Shown here in pieces: positions 1-5,818 of a DNA stretch of 8,552 bases; the first letter of the stretch is position 1, and each line of letters opens with the position of its first letter. Location: NCBI GenBank assembly GCA_030427215.1, contig JAUHXB010000040.1, positions 1 to 8,552 on the forward strand, in the 5' to 3' direction. Under the pieces are notes generated by a model. The model searched no databases and was not told where the DNA came from. It worked only from the letters and a program-made list of their open reading frames with translations. The position numbers and the translations under genes are program-made. The DNA is from Alphaproteobacteria bacterium. Lineage in GTDB: Bacteria > Pseudomonadota > Alphaproteobacteria > Micavibrionales > UBA1664.

Positions 1-1595
1 CGGCAATTGAGCCATTGGTGGTTAAGCCAAAGCAAAATGATAAACCCATCCCCCAAAAATCATTAAATTTAAAGCCCAGCAATGATGATTGGGATTTTCC
101 ACCGCTGGATTTATTACAAGATCCACCTGTACAAAAAGGCGAGCAATTGGATGATCAGGCCCTGCAACGCAACGCCATGATGTTGCAACAGGTTTTGGAA
201 GATTTCTCGATTCAAGGTGAAATCGTCAAAATTCACCCTGGCCCCGTCGTGACACTCTATGAATTGGAACCAGCCCCTGGCACAAAATCATCCCGCGTTA
301 TTGGATTGGCGGATGATATTGCAAGGTCCATGTCGGCCATATCCGTGCGATGTGCCGTTGTGCCAGGACGTAATGTGATCGGAATTGAAATTCCAAATAA
401 ACACCGCGCCATTGTTTACATGCGCGATGTATTAGCAGGCAAAGAATACCAAAACACGAAATGCAAATTGCCATTGGTGTTGGGTAAAGATATTGGTGGG
501 CAACCCATTATTGCCGATTTGGCGCGTATGCCTCACCTGCTTGTCGCCGGTACAACTGGGTCTGGTAAATCCGTTGCGGTGAACACGATGTTGCTCTCCC
601 TCCTTTACAAACTGCCCCCTGAAAAATGTCGATTCATTATGATTGATCCAAAAATGTTGGAATTATCCGTCTATAATGATATTCCGCATCTTCTCTCCCC
701 CGTTGTGACTGAACCTGGAAAAGCTGTTGTTGCCCTGAAATGGGCAGTCAATGAAATGGAAGATAGATACCGCGCCATGTCAAAAGTGGGCGTTAGAAAT
801 ATTGATGGATATAATGAACGCATCAAACAAGCCCGTGAAAAAGGCGAAGTTTTATCCCGCCGTGTGCAAACAGGGTTTGACCCCGATACAGGAAAACCAA
901 CATACGAAGAACAACCGATTGAATTGGTCGAACTGCCCTATATCGTCATCATCGTTGATGAATTTGCCGATTTAATGTTGGTGGCAGGAAAAGAGGTTGA
1001 AAACACTATTCAACGCCTTGCCCAAATGGCGCGTGCGGCTGGTCTACATATTATCATGGCGACACAACGCCCATCGGTCGATGTTATTACAGGTGTTATC
1101 AAAGCAAACTTTCCCACCCGGATTTCGTTTCAGGTGACATCCAAAATTGATTCCCGAACCATTTTGGGCGAAGGCGGGGCCGAACAATTATTGGGAATGG
1201 GTGACATGTTATTCATGGCAGGTGGCGGTCAAATCAAACGAGTTCACGGACCATTCGTTGCCGATGACGAGGTCGGCGACGTTGTTGACCATGTAAAATC
1301 ACAAGGTGAACCCGATTATATGGACACATCTGTTGGTGGTGGTTCAGATGGCGGAAACGGCGTGTTTGATATGTTTGGCGAAGGTGGAGACAGCGATGAA
1401 TCCGTTGATGAATTATATGATGAGGCCGTGGCAATTATTGCCCGCGAAGGTAAGGCATCAACATCATTCATTCAACGGCATTTACAAATAGGATATAACC
1501 GTGCCGCACGGATTATTGAGGAAATGGAACGCCAAGGTGTTGTTTCACCCGCAACGGCCACCGGTAAGCGTGAGGTTTTGGTGGGGGAGCGTTAA
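1..1595 (+). CDS. ftsK: DNA translocase FtsK, C-terminal part (5' end outside window)
   Basis: FtsK is a septum-anchored, ATP-driven DNA pump that clears and aligns the chromosome terminus at division. The reading frame (codons from base 3) is open to the left edge, so about 530 C-terminal residues are present and the N-terminal membrane domain lies outside. Numbering from the TTG codon at 15, the motor has Walker A GTTGSGKS (179-186), Walker [10 protein letters not shown] (312-320), and the family signatures [13 protein letters not shown] (348-360) and [17 protein letters not shown] (369-385). After the motor comes a Gly/Asp-rich linker (about 440-463). The gamma winged helix (about 464-526, ending ATGKREVLV) is the part that in the family reads KOPS-type DNA signals and contacts XerD. 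The insert around [12 protein letters not shown] (285-294) is familiar from alphaproteobacterial FtsK. The gene converges on engB with 8 bp between stop codons. I see no truncation apart from the window edge. Confidence 0.97.
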   Translation, partial: AIEPLVVKPKQNDKPIPQKSLNLKPSNDDWDFPPLDLLQDPPVQKGEQLDDQALQRNAMMLQQVLEDFSIQGEIVKIHPGPVVTLYELEPAPGTKSSRVIGLADDIARSMSAISVRCAVVPGRNVIGIEIPNKHRAIVYMRDVLAGKEYQNTKCKLPLVLGKDIGGQPIIADLARMPHLLVAGTTGSGKSVAVNTMLLSLLYKLPPEKCRFIMIDPKMLELSVYNDIPHLLSPVVTEPGKAVVALKWAVNEMEDRYRAMSKVGVRNIDGYNERIKQAREKGEVLSRRVQTGFDPDTGKPTYEEQPIELVELPYIVIIVDEFADLMLVAGKEVENTIQRLAQMARAAGLHIIMATQRPSVDVITGVIKANFPTRISFQVTSKIDSRTILGEGGAEQLLGMGDMLFMAGGGQIKRVHGPFVADDEVGDVVDHVKSQGEPDYMDTSVGGGSDGGNGVFDMFGEGGDSDESVDELYDEAVAIIAREGKASTSFIQRHLQIGYNRAARIIEEMERQGVVSPATATGKREVLVGER

Positions 1596-1603
1596 AAACC
1601 GCC

Positions 1604-2209
1604 TTACACACAGGCCTGATAAATAATCTCCCTCAATTCATCAAGACCAATTTTTTTATCGCTGCTGGTCAAATGAGGATTGGGAAAAGCAGCCGGATTT
1701 TTTTGTAATTGTTTTTCAACTGATTGGATTGTTTTATCAAGTTCATTGTCTTTGGCTTTGTCAGCCTTGGTTAAAATAATACGATAAGGAACCGCGGCCT
1801 TATTCAACAAATCCATCATTTCAATATCGCTTTCTTTCAATCCATGACGAGAATCGACCAAGACAAGGGCCAATCGCAATGATACGCGCCCTTTTAAATA
1901 TTTCTCTAAAACTTTAATCCAGTTTTTAATCTTTGATTTAGATACTTTTGCATATCCGTACCCAGGCATATCAACAAGGTGAAACACGTCCCCGATATTG
2001 AAAAAATTGAGTTGTTGCGTTCGTCCAGGCGTATTGGATGTTCGGGCCAATTTTTTGCGACCTGTTAACGCATTGATCAATGTTGATTTTCCAACATTCG
2101 ACCGCCCGGCAAAGGCAATTTCAGGCAATGTGACATCCGGCAACCAATCCAACGTATCGGCGGACGCAACAAATTCGCATTTCGATGTAAATATTTTTTC
2201 TGTATCCAT
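1604..2209 (-). CDS. engB: Ribosome-biogenesis GTPase EngB (YsxC/YihA)
   Basis: This is a small GTPase of the TrmE-Era-EngA-YihA-Septin class that assists assembly of the large ribosomal subunit in the cytoplasm. All G motifs are visible in its 201 residues: G1 GRSNVGKS (35-42), G2 region NTPGRTQ (59-65), G3 DMPGYGYA (80-87), G4 TKAD (147-150) and a G5-like TSSDKK (181-186). The length is normal for EngB. The ATG at 2209 gives the usual short N-terminal extension before G1. I see no convincing Shine-Dalgarno sequence upstream, and the possible -10 boxes lie almost on the start codon. It sits downstream of the porin on the same strand but behind the porin terminator, so it probably has its own transcript. 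Its neighbours here, ftsK and a porin, have no obvious functional link to it. Confidence 0.97.
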   Translation of the reverse strand: MDTEKIFTSKCEFVASADTLDWLPDVTLPEIAFAGRSNVGKSTLINALTGRKKLARTSNTPGRTQQLNFFNIGDVFHLVDMPGYGYAKVSKSKIKNWIKVLEKYLKGRVSLRLALVLVDSRHGLKESDIEMMDLLNKAAVPYRIILTKADKAKDNELDKTIQSVEKQLQKNPAAFPNPHLTSSDKKIGLDELREIIYQACV

Positions 2210-2213
2210 AATG

Positions 2214-2241
2214 ATTCTATATCTATATTTATTTCAGACAA
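2214..2241 (-). promoter_or_regulatory. Candidate engB promoter, very close to the start codon
   Basis: On the minus strand TTGTCT (2241-2236) and TAGAAT (2219-2214) are 16 bp apart and match the sigma70 consensus at 4/6 and 5/6. A TATAGA also occurs twice in tandem (2227-2222 and 2221-2216). The TAGAAT box ends only 4 bases before the engB ATG, so transcription from it would give an essentially leaderless message, which fits the missing Shine-Dalgarno. The region is AT-rich, so chance matches are likely. Confidence 0.3.
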
Positions 2242-2268
2242 AAAGAAAGGGCGGAGAGAACCCCGCCC
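2240..2268 (-). terminator. Rho-independent terminator of the porin gene
   Basis: Read on the minus strand, GGGCGGGG (2268-2261) pairs with CTCCGCCC (2256-2249) around a TTCT loop. This makes an 8-bp stem with one G-U pair. It is followed directly by TTTCTTTTTG (2248-2239). A GC-rich hairpin followed by a U tract about 30 bases after the porin stop is a textbook intrinsic terminator. It separates the abundant porin message from engB. Confidence 0.9.
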
Positions 2269-2297
2269 AATCAAATTCATAAAAGTTTTCTTCTATA

Positions 2298-3419
2298 TTA
2301 GAAGTTAACTTGTGTACCAACTGTTACTTGTGTTGAATCGATGTCGTTACCCGCACCTGTTGGGTCACGTTCGATCATTGATACTGAACCACGGAAAGAC
2401 ATTCCTGGGCCGTAAGCGTAGTTTACACCAGCTGTCCAACGGTCTGTTTCTGTTTCACCAGCAACATTAGAAACGTCAACTTCTTGATCATAGTATGAAA
2501 GACCAAGTTTGTAAGCACCCATTTGGTAGTCAGCACCAACAACCCAAGTTGTTGTATCTGTTTCATTTGTTTCAAGAGATGTTTCCTGATCTAAATAAGC
2601 AACACCCAAACCGAAACCAGCGAAGTCTAAGTCAACACCAGCATTCCATGTTGTTGCGTCATCTGTAAGATCATTAACAGCAACAGTTCTTGCTGTGTTT
2701 TCTGCATCATAGTTACCGTAACCAGCACCCATTGCTACGCCAACGCCTTCAAAAGCGCCTTCGTAACGTGCGGCCAATTCCCAACCATCTTCATATTGGT
2801 TAGTTTGCTCATCACCGTTAACAGCTGTTAGGCCATTACCGTCATCATTCATTGTTGGAATGTATGAGAAACCAGCTTGGAAACCGTTAAATACAGGTGT
2901 CATGTATGTGAACTTGTTGAAGTATCCTGAAACAGGGGCAACGTGGTCATAGTCCAAACGAACATTCGCACCACCTACAGTACCTGTAGAGTTGAATGTT
3001 GAAATGTACTGACGAAGACCGTCAACGTTTGAGTCAGCTGAAGGAGCAGCAACCTGTAAAAGGTAAGCAGCACCGTCTTCTTCACCAAAATTAATGCGTC
3101 CCCATCCACCAGATAGGTACATGTATGACTCTTCAATGATGCTTCCTGTAGCACCAGTTTCATCATCACGGTCCATGTTTGTTTCAACATGTACACCAAC
3201 AGTTAGACCAGAGTCCAAAGTTGTTTCACCAGTGAAGTGAATTTCAGTTTCCTTACGGATGTTTGTTGAGTCCAATGAAATGTTAGCAGCTTCATCATTA
3301 TCATTGTAAACGCCATAACCTTTGAAGTGACCAGCAACATCAAGTGTTAGACCTTGTGCCATCGCAGGTGTTGTTGCCAAAGCAACAAAGGCCGCGCCTG
3401 TCATAAGTAGTTTTTTCAT
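2298..3419 (-). CDS. Outer-membrane porin (Gram-negative general porin type)
   Basis: The 373-residue product has a clear Sec signal peptide (MKKLLMTG..., predicted cleavage after AMA at 21), beta-strand-like alternating sequence with Gly/Asp/Asn-rich turns throughout, and a C-terminal QVNF. A terminal Phe is the outer-membrane beta-barrel signal recognised by BAM. Composition and length suit a 16-stranded trimeric porin for passive diffusion of small solutes. The stretch GEEDGAAYLLQVAAPS near residues 116-131 may be the constriction loop L3. Acidic residues clearly outnumber basic ones, so a cation preference is possible but inferred. A GGAG (3433-3430) lies 10 bases before the ATG. Its own promoter, a 5' leader of about 50 nt and a strong terminator suggest a highly expressed single-gene unit. 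The exact porin subfamily and substrate cannot be told from sequence alone. Confidence 0.92.
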   Translation of the reverse strand: MKKLLMTGAAFVALATTPAMAQGLTLDVAGHFKGYGVYNDNDEAANISLDSTNIRKETEIHFTGETTLDSGLTVGVHVETNMDRDDETGATGSIIEESYMYLSGGWGRINFGEEDGAAYLLQVAAPSADSNVDGLRQYISTFNSTGTVGGANVRLDYDHVAPVSGYFNKFTYMTPVFNGFQAGFSYIPTMNDDGNGLTAVNGDEQTNQYEDGWELAARYEGAFEGVGVAMGAGYGNYDAENTARTVAVNDLTDDATTWNAGVDLDFAGFGLGVAYLDQETSLETNETDTTTWVVGADYQMGAYKLGLSYYDQEVDVSNVAGETETDRWTAGVNYAYGPGMSFRGSVSMIERDPTGAGNDIDSTQVTVGTQVNF

Positions 3420-3477
3420 TTTTGTATTTCTCCAAAAAAAATTAATTTACATTCATAGTAATTTACGAATTGATTTT

Positions 3478-3506
3478 AATATCTCTCAATTATTCATTCA
3501 CGTCAA
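3478..3506 (-). promoter_or_regulatory. Candidate sigma70 promoter of the porin
   Basis: On the minus strand TTGACG (3506-3501, 5/6 to consensus) is followed after 17 bp by GATATT (3483-3478, 4/6). Transcription would start near 3471, giving a leader of about 50 nt that contains the GGAG ribosome-binding site. Confidence 0.55.
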
Positions 3507-3508
3507 TT

Positions 3509-3530
3509 TTACAGTACAATATCTCTGTAA
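3509..3530. promoter_or_regulatory. Inverted repeat just upstream of the porin -35 box
   Basis: TTACAG (3509-3514) and CTGTAA (3525-3530) are perfect inverted arms separated by 10 bp. The centre lies about 49 bp upstream of the predicted porin start and directly behind its -35 box, a position typical of activator sites. The sequence does not match an operator that I can name. Confidence 0.35.
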
Positions 3531-3568
3531 TTTTTCTCAGTCTGTTGCATTTTTACAACAACTTCCAT

Positions 3569-3577
3569 TGCTATAGA
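3569..3577 (+). promoter_or_regulatory. Candidate extended -10 promoter of the lipoprotein-amidase unit
   Basis: TGCTATAGA reads as an extended -10 element (TG-N-TATAGA) with no good -35 box behind it. Transcription would start near 3584, about 47 bases before the lipoprotein ATG. The hexamer matches consensus at only 4/6, so this is tentative. Confidence 0.35.
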
Positions 3578-3630
3578 CAGATCATGGTGGCAATGATAAA
3601 AATAATTCATAATAAATATAGGACAATAAT

Positions 3631-4155
3631 ATGAAACATCTCACTCTATTTCTCTTATGTGTTGCGCTTGTCGGGTGTGCTGGCGTTCAAAAGGAAGCCA
3701 AATATCCAACGGGGATGGACCGTGATGGTGTTAAACAAGACGACATCTATGGTGAAAAAGAAAGCATTTTCGGCGAAGATGGTCTTCGTATCTTTGGTGA
3801 TCGCAAAAGCGATAGCGCAGGGTCAACCGATGTTATTACGGTGAATTCATATTTATGGCGTGCATCACTTGATACTGTCTCCTTCATGCCGCTGACAAAT
3901 GTTGATCCATTTGGCGGGGTTATTTTAACAGATTGGTATTCTGACCCAGACAAACAAGACGAACGTTACAAATTAAATGTATTTGTGATTGGATCCCAGT
4001 TACGGTCTGACGCTATCCGTGTTTCCGCATTCCAACAAAAGAAAAAACTTGGCAAGTGGGTTGATGTGAATGTTGATTCATCTATCGCGACAAAGATCGA
4101 AGATGCGATCTTAACCCGAGCGCGTCAAATTCGTATCGCGAAAAATGAAGGTTAA
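3631..4155 (+). CDS. DUF3576-type outer-membrane lipoprotein
   Basis: The 174-residue product opens with a lipoprotein signal peptide: KH, a hydrophobic core, and lipobox LVGC with the lipidated cysteine at 16. Residue +2 is Ala, not Asp, so Lol sorting to the outer membrane is expected. The body carries GEKESIFGEDGLRIFG (41-56), VNSYLWRASLDTVSFMPL (71-88) and DPFGGVILTDWYSDP (92-106). I recognise this pattern as the alphaproteobacterial DUF3576 family, whose function is unknown to me. AGGA (3620-3623) sits 7 bases before the ATG. The stop codon lies inside the next gene, the amidase (11-bp overlap), so the two are almost certainly co-transcribed and probably translationally coupled. That pairing suggests a role near the cell envelope, but this is inference. 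Confidence 0.85.
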   Translation: MKHLTLFLLCVALVGCAGVQKEAKYPTGMDRDGVKQDDIYGEKESIFGEDGLRIFGDRKSDSAGSTDVITVNSYLWRASLDTVSFMPLTNVDPFGGVILTDWYSDPDKQDERYKLNVFVIGSQLRSDAIRVSAFQQKKKLGKWVDVNVDSSIATKIEDAILTRARQIRIAKNEG

Positions 4156-4654
4156 ACGCCACATCCATCAGCCATCACCTAATTTTAATGACCGACCCAA
4201 TGGCACAGAGATACAATCCATCATTATTCATTATACGGGAATGAAAACAGCACAAGATGCGCTTAAACGACTTTGTGACCCACAGTCACAGGTTAGCGCC
4301 CATTTTACAATCGATGAAGATGGCACAATTTATAATCATGTTTCACCTGAAAAACGAGCATGGCATGCCGGGGTATCACAATGGGACGGGCGATCGAATT
4401 TTAATGATTTTTCAATTGGCATTGAATTGGTCAATCCGGGTCACGATTTTGGATACAGGGCGTTTCCTGATCTTCAAATTGATGAGCTTACCACTTTAAT
4501 AAAAGATCTTTATCAACAGTTTCCGATTACCCCTGAATTGGTTTTAGGCCATTCCGATATTGCCCCAGAACGCAAACAAGACCCAGGCGAATTATTTCCA
4601 TGGGATCGATTGGTAAAAGAAAATCTTGCTATTCGCCCACATGAAACAGTATAA
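4145..4654 (+). CDS. N-acetylmuramoyl-L-alanine amidase, AmpD/AmiD family
   Basis: This is a zinc amidase that cleaves the bond between MurNAc (or anhydro-MurNAc) and the stem peptide. All the family's key residues are present in 169 residues: IIIHYT with ligand H29, KRAWHAG (70-76), SIGIELVN with E94, GHSDIAPERKQDPG with ligand H136, K144 and ligand D146, then LFPW. The IHYT and LFPW motifs look closer to AmiD than to classical AmpD. However, E. coli AmiD is an outer-membrane lipoprotein, and here there is no signal peptide. A cytoplasmic recycling role like AmpD is therefore more likely, and I give no symbol for that reason. The ATG at 4145 overlaps the preceding lipoprotein gene by 11 bp and has no Shine-Dalgarno, consistent with translational coupling. 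Its stop codon is part of the rnpB -10 box. Confidence 0.93.
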   Translation: MKVKRHIHQPSPNFNDRPNGTEIQSIIIHYTGMKTAQDALKRLCDPQSQVSAHFTIDEDGTIYNHVSPEKRAWHAGVSQWDGRSNFNDFSIGIELVNPGHDFGYRAFPDLQIDELTTLIKDLYQQFPITPELVLGHSDIAPERKQDPGELFPWDRLVKENLAIRPHETV

Positions 4655-4655
4655 A
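4626..4655 (+). promoter_or_regulatory. Candidate rnpB promoter nested in the end of the amidase gene
   Basis: TTGCTA (4626-4631, 4/6) and TATAAA (4650-4655, 5/6) are 18 bp apart. The predicted start near 4662-4664 coincides with the first base of the RNase P P1 helix. The -10 box includes the amidase TAA stop (4652-4654), so promoter and coding sequence share bases. Confidence 0.6.
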
Positions 4656-4663
4656 CCATATGT

Positions 4664-5036
4664 GATCGGAAGATTGGGCAATCGCTTGTTTTTTGAATGA
4701 GAGGAAAGTCCGGACATTACAAAGAGATGACAGCGGGTAACACCCGCCCGGGGTAACCCGAGGGACAGTGCAACAGAAAACAAACTACCTATTTATATAG
4801 GAAAAGGTGAAAAGGTGCGGTAAGAGCGCACCGCGTTTTTGGTAACAAAGACGGCAGTGTAAACCCTGTCAGATGCAAGTCCAAATAGGCGTTCCACTAT
4901 GGTGTTTCTTTGCATCGGAGTGCGGGTAGGATGCGCGAGGTGGTTGGCGACAACCATCCTAGATGAATGATTGCCGCCTGTTCTTCCCCACCGGGATGAA
5001 AATTGGCACAAAATCCGGCTTATAGATCTTCCGATC
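4664..5036 (+). ncRNA. rnpB: RNase P RNA, bacterial class A (M1 RNA)
   Basis: This is the catalytic RNA that removes the 5' leader of pre-tRNAs. The ends are set by an 11-bp perfect P1 helix, GATCGGAAGAT (4664-4674) with ATCTTCCGATC (5026-5036). P2 is GGCAATC (4677-4683) with GATTGCC near 4970. The conserved core is easy to read: GAGAGGAAAGTCCGGAC (4699-4715), GGACAGTGCAACAGA (about 4763-4777), AAAAGGTGCGGTAAGAGC (about 4810-4827), then TAGATGAATGATTGCCG (about 4960-4976), and ACAAAATCCGGCTTATAG near the 3' end. The hairpin CCTATTTATATAGG, where P12 is expected, is short. The length, about 373 nt, is normal for class A. I find no convincing intrinsic terminator after it. Apparent minus-strand ORFs across this region are spurious. 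Confidence 0.96.
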
Positions 5037-5070
5037 GCGTTTGATTAAACCGTTTTTGACACCGCGCTTT

Positions 5071-5268
5071 TCATACACCGAACTCTGCTGACTTATAAAA
5101 ATCGAAACGTACAATGTCTGTTCTGGAAATATTATTCAGGATTTTTGATTTTTTAAGCGTTTTGCACACAACATCACCCTTATGATCTTCAAAAATAATA
5201 TAAGCTCCCAGACTAATTAAAAGCCCTGTTAAACTCATTAAACCTATAATTATAAGTGTTAGTGTCAT
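5071..5268 (-). CDS. Small single-pass membrane protein of unknown function
   Basis: The 65-residue product has one strongly hydrophobic segment (about residues 3-26, from LTLIIIGLM to GAYIIF) and then a charged tail with EDHKGDVVCKTLKKSK. The positive tail predicts N-out, C-in topology. The helix spaces glycines at 9, 15 and 21, with serines at 12 and 19 among them, a small-residue face that could mediate helix packing. I do not recognise the family. Support that it is real: a TTGACA/TATACA promoter at the right distance and a G-rich ribosome-binding site (GGGGAAG, 5279-5273) before the ATG. It converges on rnpB with 34 bp between them and is divergent from the Hpt gene. Codon content is as AT-rich as the surrounding intergenic DNA, which lowers confidence somewhat. 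Confidence 0.6.
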   Translation of the reverse strand: MTLTLIIIGLMSLTGLLISLGAYIIFEDHKGDVVCKTLKKSKILNNISRTDIVRFDFYKSAEFGV

Positions 5269-5303
5269 CGTTCTTCCCCATATAATGATTAACTTATGCC
5301 TTA

Positions 5304-5333
5304 TGTATACATTAAAATTATGAATAATGTCAA
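5304..5333 (-). promoter_or_regulatory. Sigma70-type promoter of the small membrane protein
   Basis: On the minus strand a perfect TTGACA (5333-5328) is followed after 18 bp by TATACA (5309-5304, 4/6). A start near 5297 would leave a leader of about 28 nt with the G-rich ribosome-binding site. It is the best consensus -35 box that I see in the window with a gene in place downstream. Confidence 0.6.
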
Positions 5334-5407
5334 GAAAAAATGTTATTTTTCAATGACTTAATTAATAATAAAGATAAAGTTGGTATTTTATAAATTTACA
5401 TATGGTT

Positions 5408-5449
5408 AAATACAATTGTATTTGTCTTTTCCCTTTTGGGTTGTATTTG
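5408..5449. promoter_or_regulatory. Perfect 16-bp palindrome plus repeated half-site (candidate operator)
   Basis: AAATACAATTGTATTT (5408-5423) is a perfect 16-bp palindrome. Its right half extends into TTGTATTTG (5416-5424), which recurs exactly at 5441-5449. The two copies start 25 bp apart, with CCCTTTTGGG (5431-5440) between them. The second copy abuts the probable -10 box of the Hpt gene. This arrangement looks like a regulator-binding site for the Hpt-receiver unit. AT richness makes short palindromes commoner by chance, but not usually 16 bp long. Confidence 0.45.
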
Positions 5450-5450
5450 A

Positions 5451-5456
5451 TATAGT
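5451..5456 (+). promoter_or_regulatory. Candidate -10 box for the Hpt-receiver unit
   Basis: TATAGT (4/6 to consensus) lies 6 bases before the Hpt ATG, so transcription would begin at or next to the start codon. No good -35 box is present at 16-18 bp, which would fit activator-dependent initiation at the adjacent repeated sites. Confidence 0.35.
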
Positions 5457-5462
5457 TTAATC

Positions 5463-5816
5463 ATGCAAAAGTTGCAAATTATTAATGAAGAGAGATTTTG
5501 CGATTACTCAGGCAACACACCTGAAAGCCACAGAGCAATGGCACAACTGTTTATTGAACAGGCGCATGTATATGTTCAAGATCTTTGTTTTGCGATGGAT
5601 GAAAATTCGCAGGATTTATGGCATGATGTTGCACATAAATATAAAGGGATGGCAGCTTTTGCCGGTGCAGATGCCCTTTACAAAGCCTGCCAACACGCAC
5701 AGGACATATCGGCCACATCAAAAATTAACAAACAAAAGGTTTTAAATTCCATTGAAAAAGAAACCAATAGAGCAATTCAAGAACTTTCAGATATATTTCA
5801 AACGGAGCATATTTAA
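5463..5816 (+). CDS. Stand-alone histidine phosphotransfer (Hpt) domain protein
   Basis: The 117-residue protein consists of little more than one Hpt domain, a helical bundle that relays phosphate between receiver domains. The active-site motif is AHKYKGMAAFAGADAL: His58 is the predicted phosphoacceptor, and K61-G62 and the spacing to G68 match the family's HxxKGxxxxxG pattern. The preceding LWHDV and the following LYKACQ also fit an Hpt. There is no kinase or receiver in the same chain. An in-frame TGA at 5448-5450 forces the start to 5463 or later. No Shine-Dalgarno lies in that short gap, so the message may be leaderless. The next gene encodes a receiver domain and begins 2 bases after this stop, so the pair is surely one operon. 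The partner kinase is not in the window. Confidence 0.85.
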   Translation: MQKLQIINEERFCDYSGNTPESHRAMAQLFIEQAHVYVQDLCFAMDENSQDLWHDVAHKYKGMAAFAGADALYKACQHAQDISATSKINKQKVLNSIEKETNRAIQELSDIFQTEHI

Positions 5817-5818
5817 AG

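Noticed and set aside
1234..1491. Short ORFs overlapping the ftsK linker and gamma domain
   Set aside because: The ftsK frame is unbroken and conserved here; the alternatives are out-of-frame readings with no recognisable motif.
1589..1616. Possible engB terminator on the minus strand: GCCT/AGGC stem followed by GGTTTTT
   Set aside because: The 4-bp stem with a 7-base loop is marginal. The T run follows after two G, and the site overlaps the ftsK stop, so chance is likely.
4592..5011. Minus-strand ORFs (63 and 72 codons) across the amidase end and rnpB
   Set aside because: They lie opposite a well-supported amidase end and a structured RNA. Their products show no family motifs, and the conserved RNase P core explains the sequence.
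5037..5070. Possible rnpB terminator: GTTT-GATT-AAAC followed by CGTTTTT
   Set aside because: The stem is only 4 bp and AT-rich, and flanking bases do not extend it, so it is too weak to call.
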